A DNA stretch of 64,000 nucleotides from Xylocopa sonorina (taxonomy: Eukaryota; Arthropoda; Insecta; Hymenoptera; Apidae), in the NCBI RefSeq assembly GCF_050948175.1, contig NW_027490120.1:186001-250000 (forward strand), read 5' to 3'. The translations under genes and the position numbers were made by a program. The notes beneath the pieces are model-generated. The model was not told the origin of the DNA, made no database searches, and worked only from the letters and a program-made list of their open reading frames with translations. Of the stretch, positions 24,474-38,200 are shown in pieces (the first letter of the stretch is position 1; each line of letters begins with the position of its first letter).

Positions 24474-27400
24474 CTATTTCCTAGAAAGGAAGTGTCGCAT
24501 TTACATTCATTTCAAGTGAATACGAGGAATACATGACACTTCGCAATGAATATTATATCTTATCATGAAACATAGAAATGAGATGCGATATCGCGTTTTA
24601 AGAAGCATTCGAAATCCATTGCTACGATACGTAGACAACTGCAAACGCTATTTCCTAGCAAGGAAGTATCGCATTTAGATTCTTTTGAAGTGAATACGAG
24701 GTAATCATAATACTTCGCAATGAATATTATATCTTATCATGAAACATAGGAATGAGATGCGATATCGCGTTTTAACAAGCATTCGAACTCCATTGCAACG
24801 ATACGTAGACAACTGCAAATGCTATTTCCTAGAAAAGAAGTGTCGCATTTACATTCATTTGAAGTCAATACGAGGTATACATGACACTTCGCAATGAATA
24901 TAATATCTCATCATGAAATATAGAAATGAGATGCGATATCGCGTTTTAAGAAGCATTAGAACTCTATTGCTACGATACGTAGACATCTGCAAACGCTATT
25001 TCCTAGCAAGGAAGTATCGCATTTACATTCTTTTGAAGTGAGGACGAGGTAATCATGATACTTCGCAATGAATATTATATCTTATCATGAAACATAGAAT
25101 TGAGATGCGATATCGCGTTTTACGATGCATTAGAAGTCTATTGCTTCGATACGTTGACATCTGGAAACGTAATTTCCTAGAGAGGAAGTGTCGCGATTAC
25201 ATTCATTTGAAGTGAACACGAGGAATACATGACACTTCGCAATGAATATTATATCTTATCATGAAACGTAGAAATGAGATGCGATTTGTCGTTTTGAGAA
25301 GCTTTCGAACTCTAATGCTACGATACGTAGACATCTGGAAACGCAATTTCCTGGAAAGGAAGTGTCGCATTTACATTCATTTGAAGTGAATACGAGGTAT
25401 ACATGACACTTCGCATTGAATATTTAATCTTATCGTGAAACATAGGAATGATGCGATATCGCGTTTTAAGAAGCATTCGAACTCTCTTGCTACGATACGT
25501 AGACATCTGGAAACGTAATTTCCTAGAAAGGAAGTGTCGCATTTACATTCATTTGAAGTGAATACGAGGTAAACATGACACTTCGCAATGAATATTATAT
25601 CTTAACATGAAACATAGAAATAAGATGCGATATCGCGTTTTAAGAAGCATTCGAACTCTATTGCTACGATACGTAGTCACCTGCAAACGCTGTTTCCTAG
25701 CAAGGAAGTGTAGCATTTACATTCATTGGATGTGTAGACGAGGAATACATTACACTTCGCAATGAATATTATATCTTATAATGAAACATAGAAATAAGAT
25801 GCGATATCGCGTTTTAAGAAGCATTCGAACTCTATTGCTACGATACGCATATTTCTGCAAACGCTATTTCCTAGCAAGGAAGTGTCGCATTTACATTCAT
25901 TTGAAGTGAATACGAGGTAATCATGACACTTCGCAATGAATATTATATCTTGTCATGAAACATAGTAATGAGGTGCGATATCGCGTTTTAAGAAGCATTC
26001 GAACTCTACTGCTACGATACGTAGACATCTGCAAACGCTATTTCCTAGCAAGGAAGTGTCGCATTTACATTCATTTGAATTGAATACGAGGTAATCATGA
26101 CACTTCGCAATGAGTATTATATCTTGTCATGAAACATAGAAATAAGATGCGATATCGCGTTTTAAGAAGCATTCGAAACCTATTGCTACGATACGTAGAC
26201 AACTGCAAACGCTATTTCCTAACAAGGAAGTGTCGCATTTACATTCATTTGAAGTGAATACGAGGTAATCATGACACTTCGCAATGAATATTATATCTTA
26301 CCATGAAACGTAGAAATGAGATGCGATATCGCGTTTTAAGAAGCATTGGAACTCTATTGCTACGATACGCAGATATCTGCAAACGCTATTTCCTAGGAAG
26401 GAAATGTCGCATTTACATTCACTTGAAGTGAATACGAGGTAATCATGACACTTCGCAATGAATATTATATCTTGTCATGAAACATAGAAATAAGATGCGA
26501 TATCGCGTTCTAAAAAGCATTCGAACTCTATTGCTACGATACGCAGATATCTGCAAACGCTATTTCCTAGCAAGGAAGTGTCGCATTTACATTCATTTGA
26601 AGTGAATACGAGGTAATCATGATACTTCGCATTGAATATTACATCTTATCATGAAACATAGGAATGAGATGCGATATCGCGTTTTAAGAAGCATTCTAAC
26701 TCTACTGCTACGATACGTAGACATCTGCAAACGCTATTTCCTAGCAAGGAAGTGTCGCATTTACATTCTTTTGATGTGAGTACGAGATAATCATGATACT
26801 TCGCATTGAATATTACATCTTATCATGAAACATAGGAATGAGATGCGATATCGCGTTTTAAGAAGCATTCGAACACTATTGCTACGATACGTAGACATCT
26901 GCAAACGCTATTTCCTAGCAAGGAAGTGTCGCATTTACAATCTTTTGAAGTGTATACGAGGTATGCATAACACTTCGCAATGAATATTATATCTTATCGT
27001 GAAGCATAGAAATGAGATGCGATATCACGTTTTAAGAAGCATTAGCACTCTATTGCTACGATACGTAGACATCTGGAGACGCTATTTCGTAGAAAGGAAG
27101 TGTCGCATTTACACTCATTTGAAGTGTAGATGGGGAATACATAACACTTCGCAATGAATATTATATCTTATCATGAAACATAGAAATGAGATGCCGTATC
27201 CCGTTTTAAGAAGCATTAGAATTCTATTGCTTCGATACGTAGACATCTGCTAACGCTATTTGCTAGCAAGGTAGTGTCGCATTACATTCTCTTGAAGTGA
27301 ATACGAGGTATACATGACACTTCGCAATGAGTATTATACCTTATCATCAAACATAGAAATGAGATGCGATATCGCGTTTTGAGAAGCATTAGAACTCTAT

Positions 27401-30400
27401 TGCTACGATACGTAGACAACTGCAAACGCTATTCAATAGCGTGGAAGTGTCGCATTTACGTTCTTTTGATGCGAATACGAGGTGTACATGACACTTCGCA
27501 ATGAATATTATATCTTATCATGAAACATAGAAATGTGATGCGCCATCTCGTTTTAGGAAGCGTTAGAACTCTATTGTTTCGACACATAGACATCTGGAAA
27601 CTCTATTTCCAGGCAAGGAAGTGTCGCATTTACATTGATTTGAAGTGTATGCAAGGTATAAGTGACACTTCGCAATGAATATAATATCCTAACATGAAAC
27701 ATAGGAATGAGATGCGATATCGCGTTTTAAGAAGCATTAGAAATCTATTTCTACGGCACGTAGGCATCTGCAAACGCTATTTCCTAGCAAGGAAGTATCG
27801 CATTTACATTCTCTTGAAGTGAATACGAGGTATACATAACACTCCGCAATGAATATTATAACCTATCATGAAACATAGAAATGAGATGCTATATCGGGAT
27901 TTAAGAAGCATATAACTCTACTTCTTCGATACGTAGACATCTGGAAACGCTATTTCCTAGCAAGGAGGTGTCGCATTTACATTCATTTGAAGTGTATGCG
28001 AGGTATACATAACACTTCGCAATGAATATTATAACTTATCATGAAACATAGAAATGAGATGCGATATCCCGTTTTGAGAAGCATTAGAACTCTATTGCGT
28101 CGATACGTAGACATCTGCAAAGGCTATTTCCTAGCAAGGAAGTGTCTCATTTACATTCATTTGAAGTGAATACGAGGTATACATGACACTTTGCAATGAA
28201 TACTATATCTTGTCATGAAACATAGAAATAGGATGCGATATCGCGTTTTAAGAAGCATTCGAACACTACTGCTACGATACGTAGACATCTGCAAACGCTA
28301 TTTCCTAGCAAGGGAGAGTCGCATTTACATTCATTTCAAGCGTATGCAAGGTATACATGACACTGCACAATGAATATTATATCTTGTCATGAAACATAGG
28401 AATGAGATGCGATATCGGGTTTTGAGAAGCATTCGAACTCTAATGCAGCGATACGTAGACATCTGCAAACGCTATTTCCTAGCAAGGGAGAGTCGCATTT
28501 ACATTCATTTGAGGTGAATACGAGGTAATCATGACACTTCGCAATGAATATTATATCTTGTCATGAAACATAGAAATGAGATGCGATATCGCGTTTTAAG
28601 AAGCACTCGAACTCTACTGCTACGATACGCAGACATCTGCAAACGCTATTTCCTAGCAAGGAAGTGTCGCATTTACATTCATTTGAAGTGAATACGAGGT
28701 AATCATGACACTTCGCAATGAATATTATATCTTACAATGAAACATAGAAATGAGATGCGATATCGAGTTTTGAGAAGCATTCGAACTCTATTGCTACGAT
28801 ACGTAGACATCTGCAAACGCTATTTCCTAGCAAGGAAGTGTCGCATTTACATTCTTTTGAAGTGTATACGAGGTAATCAAGATACTTCGCAATGAATATT
28901 ACATCTTATCATGAAACATAGGAATGAGATGCGATATCGCGTTTTAAGAAGCATTGGAACTCAACTGCTACGATACGTAGATATCTGCAAACGCTATTTC
29001 CTAGCAAGGGAGAGTCGCATTTACATTCATTTGAGGTGAATACGAGGTAATCATGACACTTCGCAATGAATATTATATCTTGTCATGAAACATAGAAATG
29101 AGATGCGATATCGCGTTTTAAGAAGCATTCGAACTCTATTGCTACGATACGTAGACATCTGCAAACGCTATTTCCTAGCAAGGAAGTGTCGCATTTACAT
29201 TCTTTTGATGTGAGTACGAGGTAATCATGATACTTCGCATTGAATATAATATCTTATCATGAAACACAGAAATGAGATGCGATATCGCGTTTTAAGAAGC
29301 ATTCGAACTCTACTGCTACGACACGTAGACATCTGCAAACGCTATTTCCTAGCAAGGGAGAGTCGCATTTACATTCATTTCAAGCGTATGCAAGGTATAC
29401 ATGACACTTCACAATGAATATTATATCTTACCATGAAACATAGAAATGAGATGCGATATCGAGTTTTAAGAAGCATTCGAACACCATTGCTACGATACGT
29501 AGACATCTGCAAACGCTATTTCCTATCATGGGAGAGTCGCATTTACATTCATTTCAAGCGTATGCAAGGTATACATGACACTTCACAATGAATATTATAT
29601 CTTACCATGAAACATAGAAATGGGATGCGATATCGAGTTTTAAGAAGCATTCGAACACCATTGCTACGATACGTAGACATCTGCAAACGCTATTTCCTAT
29701 CATGGGAGAGTCGCATTTACATTCATTTCAAGCGTATGCAAGGTATACATGACACTCCACAATGAATATTATATCTTGTCATGAAACATAGAAATGAGAT
29801 GCGATATCGGGTTTTGAGAAGCATTCGAACTCTAATGCAGCGATACGTAGACATCTGCAAACGCTATTTCCTAGCAAGGGAGAGTCGCATTTACATTCAT
29901 TTGAGGTGAATACGAGGTAATCATGACACTTCGCAATGAATATTATATCTTGTCATGAAACATAGAAATGAGATGCGATATCGCGTTTTAAGAAGCACTC
30001 GAACTCTACTGCTACGATACGCAGACATCTGCAAACGCTATTTCCTAGCAAGGAAGTGTCGCATTTACATTCATTTGAAGTGAACACGAGGTAATCATGA
30101 CACTTCGCAATGAATATTACATCTTACCATGAAACATAGAAATGAGATGCGATATCGAGTTTTGAGAAGCATTCGAACTCTATTGCTACGATACGTAGAC
30201 ATCTGCAAACGCTATTTCCTAGCAAGGAAGTGTCGCATTTACATTCTTTTGATGTGAGTACGAGGTAATCATGATACTTCGCATTGAATATAATATCTTA
30301 TCATGAAACACAGAAATGAGATGCGATATCGCGTTTTAAGAAGCATTCGAACTCTACTGCTACGACACGTAGACATCTGCAAACGCTATTTCCTAGCAAG

Positions 30401-31010
30401 GGAGATTTGCATTTACATTCATTTCAAGCGTATGCAAGGTATACATGACACTTCACAATGAATATTATATCTTACCATGAAACATAGAAATGAGATGCGA
30501 TATCGAGTTTTAAGAAGCATTCGAACACTATTGCTACGATACGTAGACATCTGCAAACGCTATTTCCTATCAAGGGAGAGTCGCATTTACATTCATTTCA
30601 AGCGTATGCAAGGTATACATGACACTTCACAATGAATATTATATCTTGTCATGAAACATAGAAATGAGATGCGATATCGGGTTTTGAGAAGCATTCGAAC
30701 TCTAATGCTGCGATACGTAGACATCTGCAAACGCTTTTTCCTAGCAAGGGAGAGTCGCATTTACATTCATTTGAAGTGAATACGAGGTAATCATGACACT
30801 TCGCAATGAATATTATATCTTGTCATGAAACATAGAAATGGGATGCGATATCGCGTTTTAAGAAGCATTCGAACTCTACTGCTACGATACGCAGACATCT
30901 GCAAACGCTATTTTCTAGCAAGGAAGTGTCGCATTTACATTCATTTGAAGTGAATACGAGGTAATCATGACACTTCGCAATGAATATTACATCTTACCAT
31001 GAAACATAGA
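24474..31010 (+). repeat. large tandem duplication of satellite, copy 2 (~6.5 kb)
   Basis: Second copy of 18214-24473. Relative to copy 1 it has two extra monomers at 25951-26298, lacks four monomers equivalent to about 20266-20990, lacks one near 22920-23110, and has five extra around 29750-30640 made of local re-duplications (GGGTTTTGAG, GCACTCGAAC and CTATCATGGGAG variants). Single-base differences are few, for example TACAATC against TACATTC near 21371/27283 and GCTTCG against GCGTCG near 22187/28099. The right border is blurred by similar monomers. Confidence 0.8.
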
Positions 31011-34000
31011 AATGAGATGCGATATCGAGTTTTGAGAAGCATTCGAACTCTAATGCAGCGATACGTAGACATCTGCAAACGCTATTTCCTAGCAAGGGAG
31101 AGTCGCATTTACATTCATTTGAGGTGAATACGAGGTAATCATGACACTTCGCAATGAATATTATATCTTGTCATGAAACATAGAAATGAGATGCGATATC
31201 GCGTTTTAAGAAGCACTCGAACTCTACTGCTACGATACGCAGACATCTGCAAACGCTATTTCCTAGCAAGGAAGTGTCGCATTTACATTCATTTGAAGTG
31301 AATACGAGGTAATCATGATACTTCGCAATGAATATTACATCTTATCATGAAACATAGGAATGAGATGCGATATCGCGTTTTAAGAAGCATTGGAACTCAA
31401 CTGCTACGATACGTAGACATCTGCAAACGTTATTTCCTAGCAAGGGAGAGTCGCATTTACATTCATTTCAAGCGTATGCAAGGTATACATGACACTTCAC
31501 AATGAATATTATATCTTACCATGAAACATAGAAATGAGATACGATATCGAGTTTTAAGAAGCATTCGAACACTATTGCTACGATACGTAGACATCTGCAA
31601 ACGCTATTTCCTATCAAGGGAGAGTCGCATTTACATTCATTTCAAGCGCATGCAAGGTATACATGACACTTCACAATGAATATTATATCTTGTCATGAAA
31701 CATAGAAATGAGATGCGATATCGGGTTTTGAGAAGCATTCGAACTCTAATGCTGCGATACGTAGACATCTGCAAACGCTATTTCCTAGCAAGGGAGAGTC
31801 GCATTTACATTCATTTGATGTGAATACGAGGTAATCATGACACTTCGCAATGAATATTATATCTTGTCATGAAACATAGAAATGAGATGCGATATCGCGT
31901 TTTAAGAAGCATTCGAACACTACTGCTACGATACGCAGACATCTGCAAACGCTATTTCCTAGCAAGGAAGTGTCGCATTTACATTCATTTGAAGTGAATA
32001 CGAGGTAATCATGACACTTCGCAATGAATATTATATCTTACCATGAAACATAGAAATGAGATGCGATATCGAGTTTTAAGAAGCATTCGAAATCTATTGC
32101 TACGATACGTAGAAATCTGCAAACGCTATTTCCTAGCAGGGAAGTGTCGCATTTACATTCAGTTGAAGTGAATATGAGGTATACATGACACTTCGCAATG
32201 AATATTATATCTTGTCATGAAACATAGAAATAAGATGCGATATCGCGTTTTAAGAAGCATTCGAACTCTATTGCTACGATACGCAGATATCTGCAAACGC
32301 TATTTCCTAGCAAGGAAGTGTCGCATTTACATTCATTTGAAGTGAATACGAGGTATTCATGACACTTCGCAATGAATATTATATCTTGTCATGAAACATA
32401 GAAATAAGATGCGATATCCCGTTTTGAGAAGCATTAGAACTCTATTGCTTCGATACGTAGACATCTGCAAAGGCTATATCCTAGCAAGGAAGTGTCTCAT
32501 TTACATTCATTTGAAGTGTATCCGAGGTATACATGACACTTCGCAATGTATATTATATCTTACCATCAAACATAGAAATGAGATGCGATATCACGTTTTG
32601 AGAAGCATTCGATCTCTATTGCTACGATACGTAGACATCTGCAAACGCTATTTCCTAGCAAGGAAGTGTCGCATTTACATTCTTTTGATGTGAGTACGAG
32701 GTAATCATGATACTTCGCATTGAATATAATATCTTATCATGAAACACAGGAATGAGATGCGATATCGCGTTTTAAGAAGCATTCGAACTCTACTGCTACG
32801 ACACGTAGACATCTGCAAACGCTATTTCCTAGCAAGGGAGAGTCGCATTTACATTCATTTCAAGCGTATGCAAGGTATACATGACACTTCACAATGAATA
32901 TTATATCTTACCATGAAACATAGAAATGAGATGCGATATCGAGTTTTAAGAAGCATTCGAACTCTACTGCTACGACACGTAGACATCTGCAAACGCTATT
33001 TCCTAGCAAGGGAGAGTCGCATTTACATTCATTTCAAGCGTATGCAAGGTATACATGACACTTCACAATGAATATTATATCTTACCATGAAACATAGAAA
33101 TGAGATGCGATATCGAGTTTTAAGAAGCATTCGAACTCTATTGCTACGATACGTAGACAACTGCAAACGCTATTTCCTAGAAAGGAAGTGTCGCATTTAC
33201 ATTCATTTCAAGCGTATGCAAGGTATACATGACACTTCGCATTGAATATTATATCTTACCATGAAACATAGAAATGAGATGCGATATCACGTTTTGAGAA
33301 GCATTCGAACTCTACTGCTACGATACGCAGACATCTGCAAACGCTATTTCCTAGCAAGGAAGTGTCGCATTTACATTCATTTGAAGTGAATACGAGGTAA
33401 TCATGACACTTCGCAATGAATATTATATCTTACCATGAAACATAGAAATGAGATGCGATATCGAGTTTTAAGAAGCATTCGAAATCTATTGCTACGATAC
33501 GTAGAAATCTGCAAACGCTATTTCCTAGCAGGGATGTGTCGCATTTACATTCAGTTGAAGTGAATATGAGGTATACATGACACTTCGCAATGAATATTAT
33601 ATCTTGTCATGAAACATAGAAATAAGATGCGATATCGCGTTTTAAGAAGCATTCGAACTCTATTGCTACGATACGCAGATACCTGCAAACGCTATTTCCT
33701 AGCAAGGATGTGTCGCATTTACATTCATTTGAAGTGAATACGAGGTAATCATGATACTTCGCATTGAATATAATATCTTACCGTGAAACATAGAAATGAG
33801 ATGCGATATCGAGTTTTAAGAAGCATTCGAACTCTATTGCTACGATACGTAGACAACTGCAAACGCTATTTCCTAGAAAGGAAGTGTCGCATTTACATTC
33901 ATTTCAAGCGTATGCAAGGTATACATGACACTTCGCATTGAATATTATATCTTACCATGAAACATAGAAATGAGATGCGATATCACGTTTTGAGAAGCAT

Positions 34001-35288
34001 TCGAACTCTATTGCTACGATACGTAGACAACTGCAAACGCTATTTCCTAGAAAGGAAGTGTCGCATTTACATTCATTTCAAGCGTATGCAAGGTATACAT
34101 GACACTTCACAATGAATATTATATCTTACCATGAAACATAGAAATGAGATACGATATCGAGTTTTAAGAAGCATTCGAACACTATTGCTACGATACGTAG
34201 ACATCTGCAAACGCTATTTCCTAGAAAGGAAGTGTCGCATTTACATTCATTTCAAGCATATGCAAGGTATACATTACACTTCGCATTGAATATTATATCT
34301 TACCATGAAACACAGAAATGAGATGCGATATCGCGTTTTAAGAAGCATTCGAACTCTACTGCTACGATACGCAGACATCTGCAAACGCTATTTCCTAGCA
34401 AGGAAGTGTCGCATTTACATTCATTTGAAGTGAATACGAGGTAATCATGACACTTCGCAATGAATATTATATCTTACCATGAAACATAGAAATGAGATGC
34501 GATATCGAGTTTTAAGAAGCATTCGAAATCTATTGCTACGATACGTAGAAATCTGCAAACGCTATTTCCCAGCAGGGAAGTGTCGCATTTACATTCATTT
34601 GAAGTGAATACGAGGTAATCATGATACTTCGCAATGAATATTACATCTTATCATGAAACATAGGAATGAGATGCGATATCGCGTTTTAAGAAGCATTGGA
34701 ACTCAACTGCTACGATACGTAGATATCTGCAAACGCTATTTCCTAGCAAGGTGGAGTCGCATTTACATTCATTTGAAGTGAATACGAGGTACACATGACA
34801 CTTCGCAATGAATATTATATCTTGTCATGAAACATAGTAATGAGATGCGATATCGCGTTTTAAGAAGCATTCGAACTCTACTGCTACGATACGCAGACAT
34901 CTGCAAACGCTATTTCCTAGCAAGGAAGTGTCGCATTTACATTCATTTGAAGTGAATACGAGGTAATCATGACACTTCGCAATGAATATTATATCTTACC
35001 ATGAAACATAGAAATGAGATGCGATATCGAGTTTTAAGAAGCATTCGAAATCTATTGCTACGATACGTAGAAATCTGCAAACGCTATTTCCTAGCAGGGA
35101 AGTGTCGCATTTACATTCAGTTGAAGTGAATATGAGGTATACATGACACTTCGCAATGAATATTATATCTTGTCATGAAACATAGAAATAAGATGCGATA
35201 TCGCGTTTTAAGACGCATTCGAACTCTATTGCTACGATACGCAGATATCTGCAAACGCTATTTCCTAGCAAGGAAGTGTCGCATTTAC
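31011..35288 (+). repeat. 174-bp satellite array, homogeneous core, left part
   Basis: About 24-25 monomers with alternating subtypes: GATATCGAG/TTTAAG, GATATCACG/TTTGAG, CTAGCAGGGAAG with TCAGTTGAAGTGAATATGAGG, CTAGAAAGG with AACTGC, and the GGGAGAGTCGC/TTTCAAGCG form. The mark TTTTGATGTGAGTACGAGG occurs at 32683 and again 2610 bp on (15 monomers). The stretch of about 32039-32610 is repeated at about 42131-42700 (see that entry). No gene. Confidence 0.95.
32039..32610 (+). repeat. block shared at a distance of 58 monomers, copy 1
   Basis: Matches about 42131-42702 at an offset of exactly 10092 bp. Marks are TAGAAATCTGC with CTAGCAGGG, GATATCCCGTTTTGAG, CAAAGGCTATATCC, GTGTCTCATTTAC, GTGTATCCGAGG and CTTACCATCAAACATAG. 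One difference is GGTATTCATG here against GGTAATCATG there. The copies diverge after ACGTTTTGAGAAGCATTCGA. Confidence 0.8.
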
Positions 35289-38200
35289 ATTCTTTTGATG
35301 TGAGTACGAGGTAATCATGATACTTCGCATTGAATATAATATCTTATCATGAAACACAGGAATGAGATGCGATATCGCGTTTTAAGAAGCATTCGAACTC
35401 TACTGCTACGACACGTAGACATCTGCAAACGCTATTTCCTAGCAAGGGAGAGTCGCATTTACATTCATTTCAAGCGTATGCAAGGTATACATGACACTTC
35501 ACAATGAATATTATATCTTACCATGAAACATAGAAATGAGATGCGATATCGAGTTTTAAGAAGCATTCGAACTCTACTGCTACGACACGTAGACATCTGC
35601 AAACGCTATTTCCTAGCAAGGGAGAGTCGCATTTACATTCATTTCAAGCGTATGCAAGGTATACATGACACTTCACAATGAATATTATATCTTACCATGA
35701 AACATAGAAATGAGATGCGATATCGAGTTTTAAGAAGCATTCGAACTCTATTGCTACGATACGTAGACAACTGCAAACGCTATTTCCTAGAAAGGAAGTG
35801 TCGCATTTACATTCATTTCAAGCGTATGCAAGGTATACATGACACTTCGCATTGAATATTATATCTTACCATGAAACATAGAAATGAGATGCGATATCAC
35901 GTTTTGAGAAGCATTCGAACTCTATTGCTACGATACGTAGACAACTGCAAACGCTATTTCCTAGAAAGGAAGTGTCGCATTTACATTCATTTCAAGCGTA
36001 TGCAAGGTATTCATGACACTTCGCAATGAATAATATATCTTACCACGAAACATAGAAATGAGATGCGATATCGCGTTTTGAGAAGCATTCGAACTCTACT
36101 GCTACGATACGCAGACATCTGCAAACGCTATTTCCTAGCAAGGAAGTGTCGCATTTACATTCATTTGAAGTGAATACGAGGTAATCATGACACTTCGCAA
36201 TGAATATTATATCTTACCATGAAACATAGAAATGAGATGCGATATCGAGTTTTAAGAAGCATTCGAAATCTATTGCTACGATACGTAGAAATCTGCAAAC
36301 GCTATTTCCTAGCAGGGATGTGTCGCATTCACATTCAGTTGAAGTGAATATGAGGTATACATGACACTTCGCAATGAATATTATATCTTACCATGAAACA
36401 TAGAAATGAGATGCGATATCGAGTTTTAAGAAGCATTCGAAATCTATTGCTACGATACGTAGAAATCTGCAAACGCTATTTCCTAGCAGGGAAGTGTCGC
36501 ATTTACATTCAGTTGAAGTGAATATGAGGTATACATGACACTTCGCAATGAATATTATATCTTGTCATGAAACATAGAAATAAGATGCGATATCGAGTTT
36601 TAAGAAGCATTCGAACTCTATTGCTACGATACGTAGACATCTGCAAACGCTATTTCCTAGCAAGGAAGTGTCGCATTTACATTCTTTTGATGTGAGTACG
36701 AGGTAATCATGATACTTCGCATTGAATATAATATCTTATCATGAAACACAGGAATGAGATGCGATATCGCGTTTTAAGAAGCATTCGAACTCTACTGCTA
36801 CGACACGTAGACATCTGCAAACGCTATTTCCTAGCAAGGGAGAGTCGCATTTACATTCATTTCAAGCGTATGCAAGGTATACATGACACTTCACAATGAA
36901 TATTATATCTTACCATGAAACATAGAAACGAGATGCGATATCGAGTTTTAAGAAGCATTCGAACTCTACTACTACGACACGTAGACATCTGCAAACGCTA
37001 TTTCCTAGCAAGGGAGAGTCGCATTTACATTCATTTCAAGCGTATGCAATGTATACATGACACTTCACAATGAATATTATATCTTACCATGAAACATAGA
37101 AATGAGATGCGATATCGAGTTTTAAGAAGCATTCGAACTCTATTGCTACGATACGTAGACAACTGCAAACGCTATTTCCTAGAAAGGAAGTGTCGCATTT
37201 ACATTCATTTCAAGCGTATGCAAGGTATACATGACACTTCGCATTGAATATTATATCTTACCATGAAACATAGAAATGAGATGCGATATCACGTTTTGAG
37301 AAGCATTCGAACTCTATTGCTACGATACGTAGACAACTGCAAACGCTATTTCCTAGAAAGGAAGTGTCGCATTTACATTCATTTCAAGCGTATGCAAGGT
37401 ATTCATGACACTTCGCAATGAATAATATATCTTACCACGAAACATAGAAATGAGATGCGATATCGCGTTTTGAGAAGCATTCGAACTCTACTGCTACGAT
37501 ACGCAGACATCTGCAAACGCTATTTCCTAGCAAGGAAGTGTCGCATTTACATTCATTTGAAGTGAATACGAGGTAATCATGACACTTCGCAATGAATATT
37601 ATATCTTACCATGAAACATAGAAATGAGATGCGATATCGAGTTTTAAGAAGCATTCGAACTCTACTGCTACGACACGTAGACATCTGCAAACGCTATTTC
37701 CTAGCAAGGGAGAGTCGCATTTACATTCATTTCAAGCGTATGCAAGGTATACATGACACTTCACAATGAATATTATATCTTACCATGAAACATAGAAATG
37801 AGATGCGATATCGAGTTTTAAGAAGCATTCGAACTCTATTGCTACGATACGTAGACAACTGCAAACGCTATTTCCTAGAAAGGAAGTGTCGCATTTACAT
37901 TCATTTCAAGCGTATGCAAGGTATACATGACACTTCGCATTGAATATTATATCTTACCATGAAACATAGAAATGAGATGCGATATCACGTTTTGAGAAGC
38001 ATTCGAACTCTATTGCTACGATACGTAGACAACTGCAAACGCTATTTCCTAGCAAGGAAGTGTCGCATTTACATTCATTTGAAGTGAATACGAGGTAATC
38101 ATGACACTTCGCAATGAATATTATATCTTACCATGAAACATAGAAATGAGATGCGATATCGAGTTTTAAGAAGCATTCGAAATCTATTGCTACGATACGT

